From Pseudomonas sp. 10S4 (GTDB lineage: Bacteria; Pseudomonadota; Gammaproteobacteria; Pseudomonadales; Pseudomonadaceae): 64,000 bases of DNA. The position numbers and the translations under genes were made by a program. Under the pieces are notes generated by a model. It saw only the letters and a list, made by a program, of their open reading frames with translations. It ran no database searches and had not been told where the DNA came from. This document shows positions 55,035-64,000 of this stretch, in pieces. Each line of letters opens with the position of its first letter. The stretch's first letter is position 1. Where the stretch lies: NCBI RefSeq assembly GCF_034344865.1, contig NZ_CP133774.1:3658001-3722000 (forward strand), in the 5' to 3' direction.

Positions 55035-56414
55035 ATGGCAATCAAGGTTTTACTGGTCGAGGATGACCGTGCGCTGCGCGAAGCGCTGGCCGATACGCTG
55101 TTGCTCGCGGGGCACGATTTCAAGGCTGTCGGTTCCGCGGAAGAAGCGCTGGCGGCGGTCGGTGGCGAGGCGTTCAATCTTGTCGTCAGCGACGTCAATA
55201 TGCCGGGCATGGACGGCCACCAATTGCTCGGCTTGCTGCGCGCTCGCCAGCCACAATTGCCGGTGCTATTGATGACGGCGCACGGCGCAGTGGAGCGGGC
55301 GGTCGATGCCATGCGTCAGGGCGCGGCGGATTATCTGGTCAAGCCGTTCGAGCCCAAGGCTTTGCTCGATCTGGTGGCGCGCCACGCGCTGGGCAGTCTC
55401 GGTGCCACTGACGGCGAAGGGCCGATCGCGTTCGAGCCGGCCAGTGCGCAACTGCTGGAGCTGGCCGCGCGAGTGGCGCGCAGTGATTCCACGGTATTGA
55501 TCTCCGGCGAGTCCGGCACCGGCAAGGAAGTGCTGGCGCGTTACATTCACCAGCATTCCCATCGTGCCAGCCAGCCGTTCATTGCCATCAACTGCGCGGC
55601 GATCCCCGACAACATGCTCGAGGCCACGCTGTTCGGCCACGAGAAAGGCTCGTTCACTGGCGCCATCGCAGCTCAGGCCGGTAAGTTCGAACAAGCTGAC
55701 GGCGGGACCATCCTGCTCGACGAAATTTCTGAAATGCCCATGGGCCTGCAGGCCAAGTTGCTGCGTGTATTGCAAGAGCGCGAAGTCGAACGGGTCGGCG
55801 CGCGCAAGCCGATCAACCTGGACATTCGTGTCGTGGCGACCACTAACCGTGATCTGGCCGGTGAAGTGGCGGCGGGGCGTTTTCGTGAGGATCTTTATTA
55901 TCGGCTGTCGGTTTTTCCGCTGGCCTGGCGTCCGTTGCGCGAGCGCACCGCCGACATCCTGCCGCTGGCCGAGCGCTTGTTGGCCAAACACGTCAATAAA
56001 ATGAAGCATGCGGCGGCCAGATTGTCGCCCGAGGCTCAGGCGTGTCTGATCGGTTATCCGTGGCCGGGCAATGTTCGCGAGCTGGATAATGCCATCCAGC
56101 GCGCGCTGATTTTGCAGCAGGGCGGGTTGATTCAGCCGCAGGATTTCTGCCTGTCAGGGCCGGTCGCTTGTGCGCCGCTGCCCGCGTTGATGCCGGTGCG
56201 TGCCGTGGAGGTCGAGACCGAATCGGCTAACGCCTTGGGCGACGACCTGCGCCGTCATGAGTTCCAGATGATCATCGACACCTTGCGTTCCGAGCGTGGC
56301 CGCCGCAAAGAGGCCGCCGAGCGCCTGGGCATCAGCCCGCGCACGTTGCGCTACAAACTGGCGCAAATGCGCGACGCCGGAATGGACGTGGAAGCTTATT
56401 TGTTTGCCACCTGA
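55035..56414 (+). CDS. fleR: Sigma-54-dependent response regulator FleR
   Basis: The 459-residue regulator comprises a receiver domain (VLLVEDDRALREAL, phospho-Asp in VVSDVNMPGMDG, Lys in LVKPFEP), a sigma-54 AAA+ domain ([14 protein letters not shown] in place of GAFTGA, a tolerated variant) and a Fis-type helix-turn-helix (RKEAAERLGISPRTLRYKLA). ATG 55035 has GAAGGA upstream. It is co-transcribed with fleS. Confidence 0.95.
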   Translation: MAIKVLLVEDDRALREALADTLLLAGHDFKAVGSAEEALAAVGGEAFNLVVSDVNMPGMDGHQLLGLLRARQPQLPVLLMTAHGAVERAVDAMRQGAADYLVKPFEPKALLDLVARHALGSLGATDGEGPIAFEPASAQLLELAARVARSDSTVLISGESGTGKEVLARYIHQHSHRASQPFIAINCAAIPDNMLEATLFGHEKGSFTGAIAAQAGKFEQADGGTILLDEISEMPMGLQAKLLRVLQEREVERVGARKPINLDIRVVATTNRDLAGEVAAGRFREDLYYRLSVFPLAWRPLRERTADILPLAERLLAKHVNKMKHAAARLSPEAQACLIGYPWPGNVRELDNAIQRALILQQGGLIQPQDFCLSGPVACAPLPALMPVRAVEVETESANALGDDLRRHEFQMIIDTLRSERGRRKEAAERLGISPRTLRYKLAQMRDAGMDVEAYLFAT

Positions 56415-56437
56415 AAGTTGACGCACCCGATCCAAAT

Positions 56438-56524
56438 GAGGGAGCGGGCTTGCTCGCGAAAGCGGTGTATCAGTCGACATTTATGTATCTGTCGCTCCGC
56501 CTTCGCGAGCAAGCCCGCTCCCAC
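56438..56524. repeat. REPIN (GGGAGCGGGC family)
   Basis: Left arm GAGGGAGCGGGCTTGCTCGCG and right arm CGCGAGCAAGCCCGCTCCCAC; the first T of the usual GTGGG has changed. It lies 24 bases after fleR and about 50 bases before the fliE promoter. Confidence 0.86.
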
Positions 56525-56572
56525 AATGGATTTGTGGCCAGCCATGGCTTTTGTGAACTAAGGCCACGGAGC

Positions 56573-56588
56573 TGGCACCCTTGTTGCT
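56573..56588 (+). promoter_or_regulatory. Sigma-54 promoter of fliE operon
   Basis: TGGCACC-CTTG-TTGCT is a near-perfect RpoN promoter 62 bases upstream of fliE. Confidence 0.88.
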
Positions 56589-56649
56589 AACACCTCACTA
56601 CCCGCCGAGTGAGTGTCAAAAAATTGCGGGTCGCCAGAGAGAGTAGACC

Positions 56650-56979
56650 ATGAGCCAAGGTATTGAATTTAATCGATTGATGTTGGACATGCGCTCCATG
56701 CAAATGGATGCCATGTCTGCGTCAAAATCGACTGCCGCAGTCCCTGAATTGGGTGGCAGCAGCTTTGCCGACATGCTCGGTCAGGCCGTCAATAAAGTGA
56801 ACGACACCCAGCAGGCGTCAAATCAGCTGTCCAGTGCCTTTGAAATTGGCAAAAGCGGCGTTGATCTGACGGATGTAATGATTTCCTCGCAGAAGGCCAG
56901 CGTGTCTTTTCAAGCGTTGACCCAAGTGCGTAACAAGCTGGTTCAGGCCTACCAAGACATCATGCAGATGCCGGTTTAA
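56650..56979 (+). CDS. fliE: Flagellar hook-basal body protein FliE
   Basis: The 109-residue adaptor joins the MS ring to the rod. The family C-terminus is clear ([39 protein letters not shown]). It is the first gene of fliEFGHIJ and has its own sigma-54 promoter. GAGAGAG precedes the ATG. Confidence 0.96.
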   Translation: MSQGIEFNRLMLDMRSMQMDAMSASKSTAAVPELGGSSFADMLGQAVNKVNDTQQASNQLSSAFEIGKSGVDLTDVMISSQKASVSFQALTQVRNKLVQAYQDIMQMPV

Positions 56980-56994
56980 GGACGAGATTGAGTC

Positions 56995-58782
56995 ATGGCA
57001 GAAGCAGTCGCCGATAATGTTCCGGCCAAGGCCACTCCGATAGACGGTAAACCGCCGCTGTTCGGGTTGTCCTTCCTGGAAAACCTCTCCGAGATGACCA
57101 TGTTGCGTCAGGTGGGCCTGTTGGTCGGCCTGGCTGCGAGCGTGGCGATTGGCTTTGCCGTGGTGTTGTGGTCGCAGCAGCCGGACTACCGGCCTTTGTA
57201 CGGCAGTCTTGCCGGTATGGACGCCAAACAGGTTATGGAAACCCTGGCCGCCGCTGACATTCCTTATACCGTTGAACCTAACTCCGGTGCCTTGCTGGTC
57301 AAGGCCGATGATGTGTCCCGTGCGCGGCTCAAGCTCGCGGCGGCTGGTGTCACTCCCAGCGACGGCAACATCGGTTTTGAAATCCTCGACAAGGACCAGG
57401 GCTTGGGGACCAGCCAGTTCATGGAAGCGACCCGTTATCGTCGCGGCCTCGAAGGTGAATTGGCTCGCACTATCTCCAGCCTGAACAACGTCAAGGGTGC
57501 CCGCGTGCACTTGGCGATTCCGAAAAGCTCGGTCTTCGTGCGCGATGAGCGCAAGCCAAGTGCGTCGATTCTGGTTGAACTGTATTCCGGCCGCTCCCTG
57601 GAGCCAGGCCAGGTGTTGGCGATCATTAACCTTGTCGCCACTGCCGTTCCTGAACTGAGCAAGTCGCAGATCACCGTCGTCGACCAGAAGGGCAACCTGC
57701 TGTCCGATCAGGCGGAGAACTCCGAACTGACCATGGCCGGCAAGCAATTCGATTACAGCCGCCGCATGGAAAGCATGCTGACCCAGCGCGTGCACAACAT
57801 CCTGCAACCGGTGCTGGGCAATGACCGCTATAAAGCCGAAGTCTCGGCCGACGTGGATTTCAGCGCCGTTGAATCGACCTCCGAGCAGTTCAACCCGGAC
57901 CAACCGGCGTTGCGCAGCGAGCAGTCGACTTCTGAACAACGCACCGCCAGCAATGGCCCGCAAGGCGTGCCGGGTGCCCTGAGCAACCAGCCGCCGTCGC
58001 CAGCCTCGGCGCCGCAAAAAACCGGTGGCGCTCCCGCGGCGGCGGCCATGGTGCAGCCAGGCCAGCCGTTGCTGGATGCCAATGGTCAGCAAATCATGGA
58101 CCCGACCACCGGCCAGCCGATGCTTGCACCTTACCCGGCGGACAAGCGTCAACAATCCACCAAAAACTTCGAGCTTGATCGCTCCATCAGCCACACCAAA
58201 CAGCAACAGGGCCGTTTGAATCGCCTGTCGGTGTCGGTGGTGGTGGATGACCAGATCAAGATCAACGCGGCCAACGGTGAAACCACCCGCGCGCCATGGA
58301 GCGCCGATGAATTGGCGCGCTTCACTCGCCTGGTGCAGGACGCCGTCGGTTTCGACGCCAGCCGTGGTGACAGTGTCAGCGTGATCAACATGCCGTTCTC
58401 CGCTGAGCGCGGTGAAGTGATTGCCGATATTCCGTTCTACTCCCAGCCCTGGTTCTGGGACGTCGTCAAGCAAGTGCTGGGTGTGTTGTTCATCCTGGTG
58501 CTGGTGTTCGGTGTGCTGCGTCCGGTGCTCAACAACATCACCGGTGGCGGCAAAGGCAAGCAACTGGCCGGTCTGGGTAGCGACGTAGAGTTGGGTGGCA
58601 TGGGCGGCCTGGACGGCGAACTGTCCAACGACCGCGTCAGCCTCGGCGGCCCGCAAAGCATCCTGTTGCCGAGCCCGAGCGAAGGCTATGACGCACAGCT
58701 GAACGCAATCAAGAGTTTGGTGGCAGAAGATCCGGGTCGTGTGGCCCAGGTCGTGAAAGAGTGGATTAACGCAGATGAGTGA
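56995..58782 (+). CDS. fliF: Flagellar MS-ring protein FliF
   Basis: The 595-residue membrane ring protein has one membrane segment near residue 45 (VGLLVGLAASVAIGFAVVLW) and another near residue 490 (VLGVLFILVLVFGVL), with the periplasmic ring-building domains between (FMEATRYRRGLEGELARTIS). The C-terminal tail binds FliG. A Pro/Gln-rich insert lies at about 310-375. It overlaps fliG by eight bases. Confidence 0.97.
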   Translation: MAEAVADNVPAKATPIDGKPPLFGLSFLENLSEMTMLRQVGLLVGLAASVAIGFAVVLWSQQPDYRPLYGSLAGMDAKQVMETLAAADIPYTVEPNSGALLVKADDVSRARLKLAAAGVTPSDGNIGFEILDKDQGLGTSQFMEATRYRRGLEGELARTISSLNNVKGARVHLAIPKSSVFVRDERKPSASILVELYSGRSLEPGQVLAIINLVATAVPELSKSQITVVDQKGNLLSDQAENSELTMAGKQFDYSRRMESMLTQRVHNILQPVLGNDRYKAEVSADVDFSAVESTSEQFNPDQPALRSEQSTSEQRTASNGPQGVPGALSNQPPSPASAPQKTGGAPAAAAMVQPGQPLLDANGQQIMDPTTGQPMLAPYPADKRQQSTKNFELDRSISHTKQQQGRLNRLSVSVVVDDQIKINAANGETTRAPWSADELARFTRLVQDAVGFDASRGDSVSVINMPFSAERGEVIADIPFYSQPWFWDVVKQVLGVLFILVLVFGVLRPVLNNITGGGKGKQLAGLGSDVELGGMGGLDGELSNDRVSLGGPQSILLPSPSEGYDAQLNAIKSLVAEDPGRVAQVVKEWINADE

Positions 58783-59794
58783 TAACCGAGCCGCTGTCGC
58801 CAAACTGTCCCGGGTCGATAAAGCCGCGATTCTGCTGCTGTCCCTGGGTTCGACCGACGCCGCCCAAGTGCTGCGCCACATGGGGCCTAAAGAGGTCCAG
58901 CGTGTGGGTGTGGCCATGGCGCAAATGGGTAACGTGCACCGCGAGCAAGTCGAGCAGGTGATGAGCGAGTTCGTCGACATCGTCGGCGACCAGACCAGCC
59001 TGGGCGTCGGCTCCGACGACTACGTGCGCAAAATGCTCACCCAAGCCCTGGGCGAAGACAAGGCCAACGGCCTGATCGACCGCATCCTGCTGGGTGGCAA
59101 CACCAGTGGCCTCGACAGCCTGAAGTGGATGGAACCGCGCGCCGTCGCCGACGTGATCCGTTACGAGCACCCACAGATCCAGGCGATCGTCGTGGCGTAC
59201 CTCGACCCGGACCAGGCCGGTGAAGTACTCGGCAACTTCGACCACAAAGTACGCTTGGACATCATTCTGCGAGTTTCCTCGCTGAACACCGTGCAGCCAG
59301 CAGCCCTGAAAGAACTCAACCAGATTCTCGAGAAGCAGTTCTCCGGCAACTCGAACGCCTCGCGCACCACTTTGGGTGGTATCAAGCGTGCGGCCGACAT
59401 CATGAACTTCCTCGACAGCTCGATCGAAGGTCAGTTGATGGACTCGATCCGCGAAGTCGACGAAGACCTGTCCGGTCAGATCGAAGACCTCATGTTCGTG
59501 TTCAACAACCTGTCCGATGTCGACGACCGCGGGATTCAGGCGTTGCTGCGCGAAGTGTCCTCCGACGTACTGGTGCTGGCCCTCAAGGGCTCGGACGAAG
59601 GCGTCAAGGAAAAGATCTTCAAGAACATGTCCAAACGAGCGGCCGAACTGTTGCGCGACGACCTCGAGGCCAAAGGCCCGGTGCGTGTCAGCGACGTGGA
59701 AACCGCGCAGAAAGAAATCCTCACCATTGCCCGCCGTATGGCCGAAGCCGGAGAAATCGTTCTCGGCGGGAAGGGTGGCGAAGAGATGATCTAA
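58775..59794 (+). CDS. fliG: Flagellar motor switch protein FliG
   Basis: The 339-residue switch protein contacts the stator and the MS ring. The N-terminal FliF-binding part, the middle EHPQ region (IRYEHPQIQAIVVAYLDPDQ) and the C-terminal torque helix (DDRGIQALLREVSSDVLVLA, LKGSDEGVKEKIFKNMSKRA) with its charged residues are all present. Length is normal. It is translationally coupled to fliF. Confidence 0.97.
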   Translation: MSDNRAAVAKLSRVDKAAILLLSLGSTDAAQVLRHMGPKEVQRVGVAMAQMGNVHREQVEQVMSEFVDIVGDQTSLGVGSDDYVRKMLTQALGEDKANGLIDRILLGGNTSGLDSLKWMEPRAVADVIRYEHPQIQAIVVAYLDPDQAGEVLGNFDHKVRLDIILRVSSLNTVQPAALKELNQILEKQFSGNSNASRTTLGGIKRAADIMNFLDSSIEGQLMDSIREVDEDLSGQIEDLMFVFNNLSDVDDRGIQALLREVSSDVLVLALKGSDEGVKEKIFKNMSKRAAELLRDDLEAKGPVRVSDVETAQKEILTIARRMAEAGEIVLGGKGGEEMI

Positions 59795-59801
59795 GGTCAC
59801 T

Positions 59802-60627
59802 ATGTCGTCCAAACATGATGAGTCCAACACCGACCTGATCCGTGGCAAAGGGGTCCGTGGTTTCGACGTCTGGTCGCTGCCAAGCTTCGATCCGCATGTG
59901 CCGGAGCCCGAGCCGGAACCGGAGCCACGAACCGCCGGAAATGGAAGAAGTGCCCCTGGACGAAGTCCAGCCGCTGACCTTGGAAGAACTCGAAAGCATC
60001 CGTCAGGAGGCCTACAACGAAGGCTTCGCCACGGGTGAAAAAGAAGGTTTTCACAGCACCACGCTCAGGGTCCGTCAGGAAGCCGAGGTGGCCCTGGCCG
60101 CCAAGATTGCTGGCCTTGAGCAGCTGATGAGTCATCTGTTCGAGCCCATCGCCGAGCAGGACACCCAGATCGAAAAGTCGTTGGTTGACCTCGTGCAGCA
60201 CATTACCAAACAGGTGATTCAGCGCGAGCTGGCGATCGACTCGACGCACATCGAACACGTCATGCGCGAGGCCCTCAAGCTGTTGCCGCTGGGCGTGGGC
60301 AATGTGCGGCTGTACATCAATCCGCAGGATTTCGAACAGGTCAAAGCCCTGCGCGAGCGCCATGAAGAAACCTGGCGCATCGTCGAGGACGAGGCATTGT
60401 TGCCTGGCGGTTGCCGGGTTGAAACCGAGCACAGCCGGATCGACGCTACTGTCGAAACCCGCGTCGCCCGGGTCATGGACAAGCTGTTCGATCAGTTGCA
60501 TGAACAAGCGCTGCACCCGGCCGAGCCAGACATGAGCCTTGAACTGCCGGTCGACGCCGCCAAGCCTGCGGTCGAGCCGACCGAGCCAGGTCTGGAGCCA
60601 GAGCCGGAAATCCCCGATGCGCCTTGA
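59802..60627 (+). CDS. fliH: Flagellar assembly protein FliH (frameshifted)
   Basis: FliH regulates the export ATPase FliI. The N-terminus is MSSKHDESNTDLIRGKGVRG, then FDVWSLPSFDP and a PE-repeat linker. The rest (LTLEELESIRQEAYNEGFAT with GxxxG-type spacing, then FliH core LYINPQDFEQVKALRERHEE) is in a different frame. One extra base at about 59925-59930 (GAGCCACGAACC where GAGCCAGAACC would fit) explains the break. The repaired length is 274 residues. The frame open from 59842 gives an unnatural N-terminus, so it is not the true start. It overlaps fliI by 11 bases. Confidence 0.85.
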
Positions 60628-61976
60628 TCGCACCAGTTTCGCCAAGCGCCTTGGTGGTTACACCGAGGCCACGGAACTGGCCGGCGCGCCAATCCTTGAA
60701 GGCCGCCTGCTGCGCATGGTCGGCCTGACCCTCGAAGCTGAAGGCTTGCGCGCCGCCATGGGCAGCCGCTGCATGGTCATCAACGACGACAGTTACCACC
60801 CGGTGCAGGTTGAAGCCGAAGTCATGGGCTTCTCCGGCAGCAAAGTCTTTCTGATGCCGGTTGGCAGCGTTGCCGGCATCGCGCCGGGTGCGCGCGTGGT
60901 GCCAATGGCCGATACCGGTCGTTTGCCGATGGGCATGAGCATGCTCGGTCGGGTGCTTGATGGCGCCGGTCGCGCGCTGGACGGCAAGGGCGGGATGAAA
61001 GCCGAAGACTGGGTGCCGATGGACGGCCCGACGATCAACCCACTCAAGCGTGACCCGATCAGCCAGCCGCTGGACGTGGGCATTCGCTGCATCAACGGTT
61101 TGTTGACGGTCGGTCGCGGTCAGCGTCTCGGGCTGTTTGCCGGTACCGGCGTGGGTAAGTCTGTGCTGCTGGGCATGATGACCCGCTTCACCGAGGCCGA
61201 CATTATCGTCGTTGGGCTGATCGGCGAGCGGGGTCGTGAAGTTAAGGAATTCATCGAGCACATCCTCGGTGAAGAAGGCCTCAAGCGTTCGGTGGTCGTT
61301 GCCTCGCCGGCGGACGAACGCCGCCATGATGCGCCTGCGCGCCGCCTTCGTCGCGACCCGCATCGCCGAGTCCTTCCGCGACCAGGGCAAGAATGTCCTG
61401 TTGCTCATGGATTCGCTGACCCGTTTCGCCCAGGCCCAGCGGGAAATCGCCCTGGCCATCGGCGAACCGCCGGCGACCAAGGGTTATCCGCCGTCGGTGT
61501 TCGCCAAATTGCCAAAACTGGTGGAGCGGGCCGGCAACGCCGAGAAGGGCGGCGGTTCGATCACCGCGTTCTACACCGTTCTGTCCGAAGGCGATGACCA
61601 GCAGGACCCGATCGCCGACGCCGCGCGAGGTGTGCTCGACGGGCACATCGTGCTGTCTCGGCGCTTGGCTGAAGAAGGTCATTACCCGGCTATCGACATC
61701 GAAGCGTCCATCAGCCGGGTCATGCCGTCAGTGGTCACGCCTGAACACATGATGCGCGCCCAGTATTTCAAGCAGTTGTGGTCGCGTTATCAGCAGAGTC
61801 GAGACTTAATCAGCGTCGGCGCCTATGTAGCTGGTGGTGATCGGGAAACCGACCTGGCGATTTCCCTGCAACCGCAGTTGGTCAAATACCTGCGCCAGGG
61901 CCTGAACGACAGCATCAGCCTGGGTGAAAGCGAAGCCTACCTCGGCACGATCTTCGCCCCTGCGGCCGGCGGTTAA
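60617..61976 (+). CDS. fliI: Flagellum-specific export ATPase FliI (frameshifted)
   Basis: FliI is the F1-beta-like ATPase of the flagellar type III export apparatus. Walker A is [11 protein letters not shown] and the Walker B region [19 protein letters not shown]. After VVVASPADE the frame shifts and resumes at [20 protein letters not shown]. One extra base within 61315-61327 (GAACGCCGCCATG) accounts for this. The repaired length is 452 residues, as expected. Every other motif, including the [20 protein letters not shown] block, is intact. ATG 60617 starts [15 protein letters not shown]. Confidence 0.9.
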
Positions 61977-61982
61977 CCGGCC

Positions 61983-62432
61983 ATGGCCCAGAGTCGAGCA
62001 GGGCGTCTGGCACCGGTGGTCGAAATGGCCGAAAAGGTTGAGAAAACCGCTGTCCAGCGCTTGGGGCACTTTCAGGGACAGGTTCGGCTAGCCGAAAGCA
62101 AGCTCGCCGACCTTGAAGCCTTTCGCCTCGATTACCAGGAACAATGGATCATCCGCGGCAGCAGTGGCGTTTCCGGCCAGTGGTTGCTGGGTTATCAGGG
62201 CTTTCTGGCGCAACTGGGCACGGCCATCGATCAGCAGCGCCAAAGCCTGGTCTGGCATCAAAACAATCTGAACAAGGCGCGCGAGGCTTGGCAGAAGGCG
62301 TTCGCCCGGGTTGAAGGCCTGCGCAAACTGGTTCAACGCTACATGGAAGAGGCGCGCAAGCTCGAAGACCGGCGCGAGCAGAAGTTGCTGGATGAGTTGT
62401 CCCAGCGGTTGCCGCGTCAGGATCCGTATTAA
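61983..62432 (+). CDS. fliJ: Flagellar export chaperone FliJ
   Basis: The 149-residue coiled-coil stalk protein contacts the FliI hexamer and FlhA. Nearly the whole chain is helical (AEKVEKTAVQRLGHFQGQVR, WQKAFARVEGLRKLVQRYME). It is the last gene of fliEFGHIJ, six bases after fliI, and ends in REP sequences. Confidence 0.92.
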   Translation: MAQSRAGRLAPVVEMAEKVEKTAVQRLGHFQGQVRLAESKLADLEAFRLDYQEQWIIRGSSGVSGQWLLGYQGFLAQLGTAIDQQRQSLVWHQNNLNKAREAWQKAFARVEGLRKLVQRYMEEARKLEDRREQKLLDELSQRLPRQDPY

Positions 62433-62457
62433 GGCTGATAGACCGCGTTATCGTTCA

Positions 62458-62547
62458 TCGCGAGCAAGCTCGCTCCCACAGGGGATCTGTGCCGATCACA
62501 ACATTGTGATTCAACTCGGTTACCTGTGGGAGCGAGCTTGCTCGCGA
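62458..62547. repeat. REP pair in tail-to-tail orientation
   Basis: TCGCGAGCAAGCTCGCTCCCACA (62458-62480) and its complement (62525-62547) are arranged with the GTGGG ends facing inward, the opposite of the other REPINs here. The 44-base spacer is unrelated to their spacers. It may terminate the fliE operon. Confidence 0.8.
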
Positions 62548-62662
62548 AGGGGCGCCAGATTCACAGAGGATTGACGAACCGCTGATACTTCCCGCCTTGC
62601 CCCTATCCTCGGCAGGTGCTAAACCTTGTACACACGTTGTTCAATGACAAGGAAGCCGTTAA

Positions 62663-62968
62663 ATGTCAGTCGTTACAGAAGTCTCCCAAAATGGGCAAAA
62701 GCTGACGATTTCGATCAAGGGGCGATTCGATTTTGCCAAGCACCAGGAATTTCGCGAGTCCTACGAAAATCGTGAGCCAAAGCCCGAGTCCTTTGAAGTG
62801 AACCTGAAGGACGCCACCTACCTCGACAGTTCTGCGCTCGGCATGTTGTTGCTGTTGCGTGATCACGCCGGTGGCGAAAACGCCGAGATCACGTTGACCC
62901 ACGCCAACGCCGATGTGCGCAAGATTCTGGCCATTTCCAACTTCGAACAAATCTTCGACGTGGCGTGA
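62663..62968 (+). CDS. STAS anti-sigma factor antagonist (HsbA-like)
   Basis: The 101-residue STAS-domain protein has the phosphorylatable serine region YLDSSALGMLLLLRDH (D55, S56, S57). In P. aeruginosa the homologue HsbA binds the anti-sigma factor FlgM and is modified by HsbR, linking swarming and biofilm formation. Position after fliJ and before the phosphatase gene is the same. AAGGAA lies upstream of the ATG. Confidence 0.85.
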   Translation: MSVVTEVSQNGQKLTISIKGRFDFAKHQEFRESYENREPKPESFEVNLKDATYLDSSALGMLLLLRDHAGGENAEITLTHANADVRKILAISNFEQIFDVA

Positions 62969-62973
62969 TCGCC

Positions 62974-64000
62974 ATGCAGTCGTTGTTCGAGCCCCTGACG
63001 ATCCTGATCGCTGAAGACAGCGCGGCTGATCGCATGCTGCTGTCGAGCATCGTCCGGCGCCAGGGTCATCAAGTGTTGACCGCAGCCAACGGGGCCGAGG
63101 CGGTCGAAGCGTTCCGTCAGCAGCAGCCACAACTGGTATTGATGGACGCCATGATGCCGGTGATGGACGGTTTCGAGGCGGCGCGGCAGATCAAGGCGCT
63201 GGCGGGGGAAACCCTGGTGCCGATCATCTTTCTGACCTCGCTGACTGAAAGCGAAGCCCTGGCCCGCTGCCTGGAGGCTGGCGGTGACGACTTTCTGGCG
63301 AAGCCCTACAACCAAGTGATCCTCGGAGCCAAGATCAAGGCGATGGACCGCTTGCGCCGCTTGCAGGCCACCGTGCTTGAACAGCGTGACCAAATCGCCC
63401 GGCACCACGACTATTTGCTCAATGAGCAGCGGGTGGCGAAGGCGGTATTCGACAAAATTGCCCACTCCGGCTGCCTGAATGCACCGAATATTCGCTACCT
63501 GCAATCGCCCTACGCGCTGTTCAATGGCGATCTGCTGCTGGCCGCGTTTACCCCGGCTGGCGACATGCACGTGCTACTCGGCGATTTCACCGGTCATGGC
63601 CTGCCGGCTGCGGTTGGCGCCATGCCTCTGGCGGAAGTGTTTTATGGCATGACCGCCAAGGGCTTCGGCTTGCCGGAAACCCTGCGGGAGATGAATGCCA
63701 AGCTCAAGCGCATCCTGCCGGTGGACATGTTCTGTTGCGCGACCCTGATGTGCCTGAGTTTCCAGCGACGTTCGGTTGAGGTCTGGAATGGCGGGATGCC
63801 GGACGGTTACCTGCACAGCTCCGCCAGCGGCGAACGTACAGCGCTGACGGCGCGGCACCTGCCACTGGGGGTGCTGAGCCCGCAAACCTTCGATGACCGC
63901 ACAGAAGTGTTTCCGATGGCAGTTGGCGATCGGGTATTCCTGCTGTCCGATGGGGTGATCGACACCTGTGACGCCAACGAGCAGTTGTTCGGCATCGAGC
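62974..64000 (+). CDS. Response regulator with PP2C phosphatase domain (HsbR-like), 3' truncated by window
   Basis: At least 342 residues are open to the window edge without a stop. The receiver domain (ILIAEDSAADRMLLSSIVRR, phospho-acceptor D58 in VLMDAMMPVMDG, FLAKPYN) is followed by a SpoIIE/PP2C-like phosphatase domain (VLLGDFTGHGLPAAVGAMPL, FLLSDGVID). ATG 62974 begins five bases after the STAS gene. In P. aeruginosa HsbR also has a kinase part that acts on HsbA under control of HptB; the expected C-terminal part lies outside the window. Confidence 0.87.
   Translation, partial: MQSLFEPLTILIAEDSAADRMLLSSIVRRQGHQVLTAANGAEAVEAFRQQQPQLVLMDAMMPVMDGFEAARQIKALAGETLVPIIFLTSLTESEALARCLEAGGDDFLAKPYNQVILGAKIKAMDRLRRLQATVLEQRDQIARHHDYLLNEQRVAKAVFDKIAHSGCLNAPNIRYLQSPYALFNGDLLLAAFTPAGDMHVLLGDFTGHGLPAAVGAMPLAEVFYGMTAKGFGLPETLREMNAKLKRILPVDMFCCATLMCLSFQRRSVEVWNGGMPDGYLHSSASGERTALTARHLPLGVLSPQTFDDRTEVFPMAVGDRVFLLSDGVIDTCDANEQLFGIE

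Overview
The window comes from a Pseudomonas of the fluorescens complex. Support for this includes the phhABC/phhR phenylalanine-catabolism locus, the FleQ/FleSR flagellar hierarchy, an fgt-type glycosylation island between flgL and fliC, a short flagellin, and numerous REP/REPIN palindromes built on GTGGGAGC and GTGGCGAGGG cores. It contains no rRNA, tRNA, CRISPR, prophage or insertion sequence that I could recognise.

Layout. 1-2.4 kb: end of scpB, a DUF1289 gene and rluB. 2.6-4.1 kb: a minus-strand pair made of a 45-residue peptide gene and an M29/NicX-like enzyme, next to an AT-rich patch. 4.5-6.2 kb: an aroP amino-acid permease behind a long leader that encodes a 20-residue peptide with two Trp codons. 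6.5-9.7 kb: alpha/beta hydrolase, arfB, an MFS transporter and two small genes. 9.9-14.3 kb: phhABC and divergent phhR. 14.7-23.1 kb: flgFGHIJKL. 23.2-48.2 kb: flagellin-glycosylation island. 48.4-52.1 kb: fliC, flaG, fliD, fliS and a fliT-like gene. 52.2-56.4 kb: fleQ, fleS, fleR. 56.6-62.4 kb: fliEFGHIJ. 62.7-64 kb: a STAS anti-sigma antagonist and a response-regulator/phosphatase (HsbA/HsbR-like), cut by the window edge.

How the genes work together. aroP and phh form an aromatic amino-acid uptake and catabolism block under PhhR. The flagellar genes carry recognisable promoters in the expected hierarchy: sigma-54 sites (GG-N10-GC) before flgF, fleSR, fliE and the rfbF glycan operon, and sigma-28 sites before fliC and the RTX-like gene. 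The island encodes two nucleotide-sugar routes. One is CDP-glucose based, with dehydratase, epimerase, C-methyltransferase, ketoreductase and further methyltransferases. The other is a near-complete pseudaminic acid route (PseB, C, F, G fused to an acetyltransferase, and I). Two large multidomain glycosyltransferases and a Maf-type transferase are also present, so flagellin probably carries two kinds of modified sugar.

A caution for any reader: eight genes (scpB, phhA, flgK, the first large glycosyltransferase, the RTX gene, maf, fliH, fliI) are each broken by a single-base indel, mostly in short homopolymers. The most economical reading is uncorrected sequencing error, so these genes are annotated as full-length with a frameshift rather than as decayed genes.
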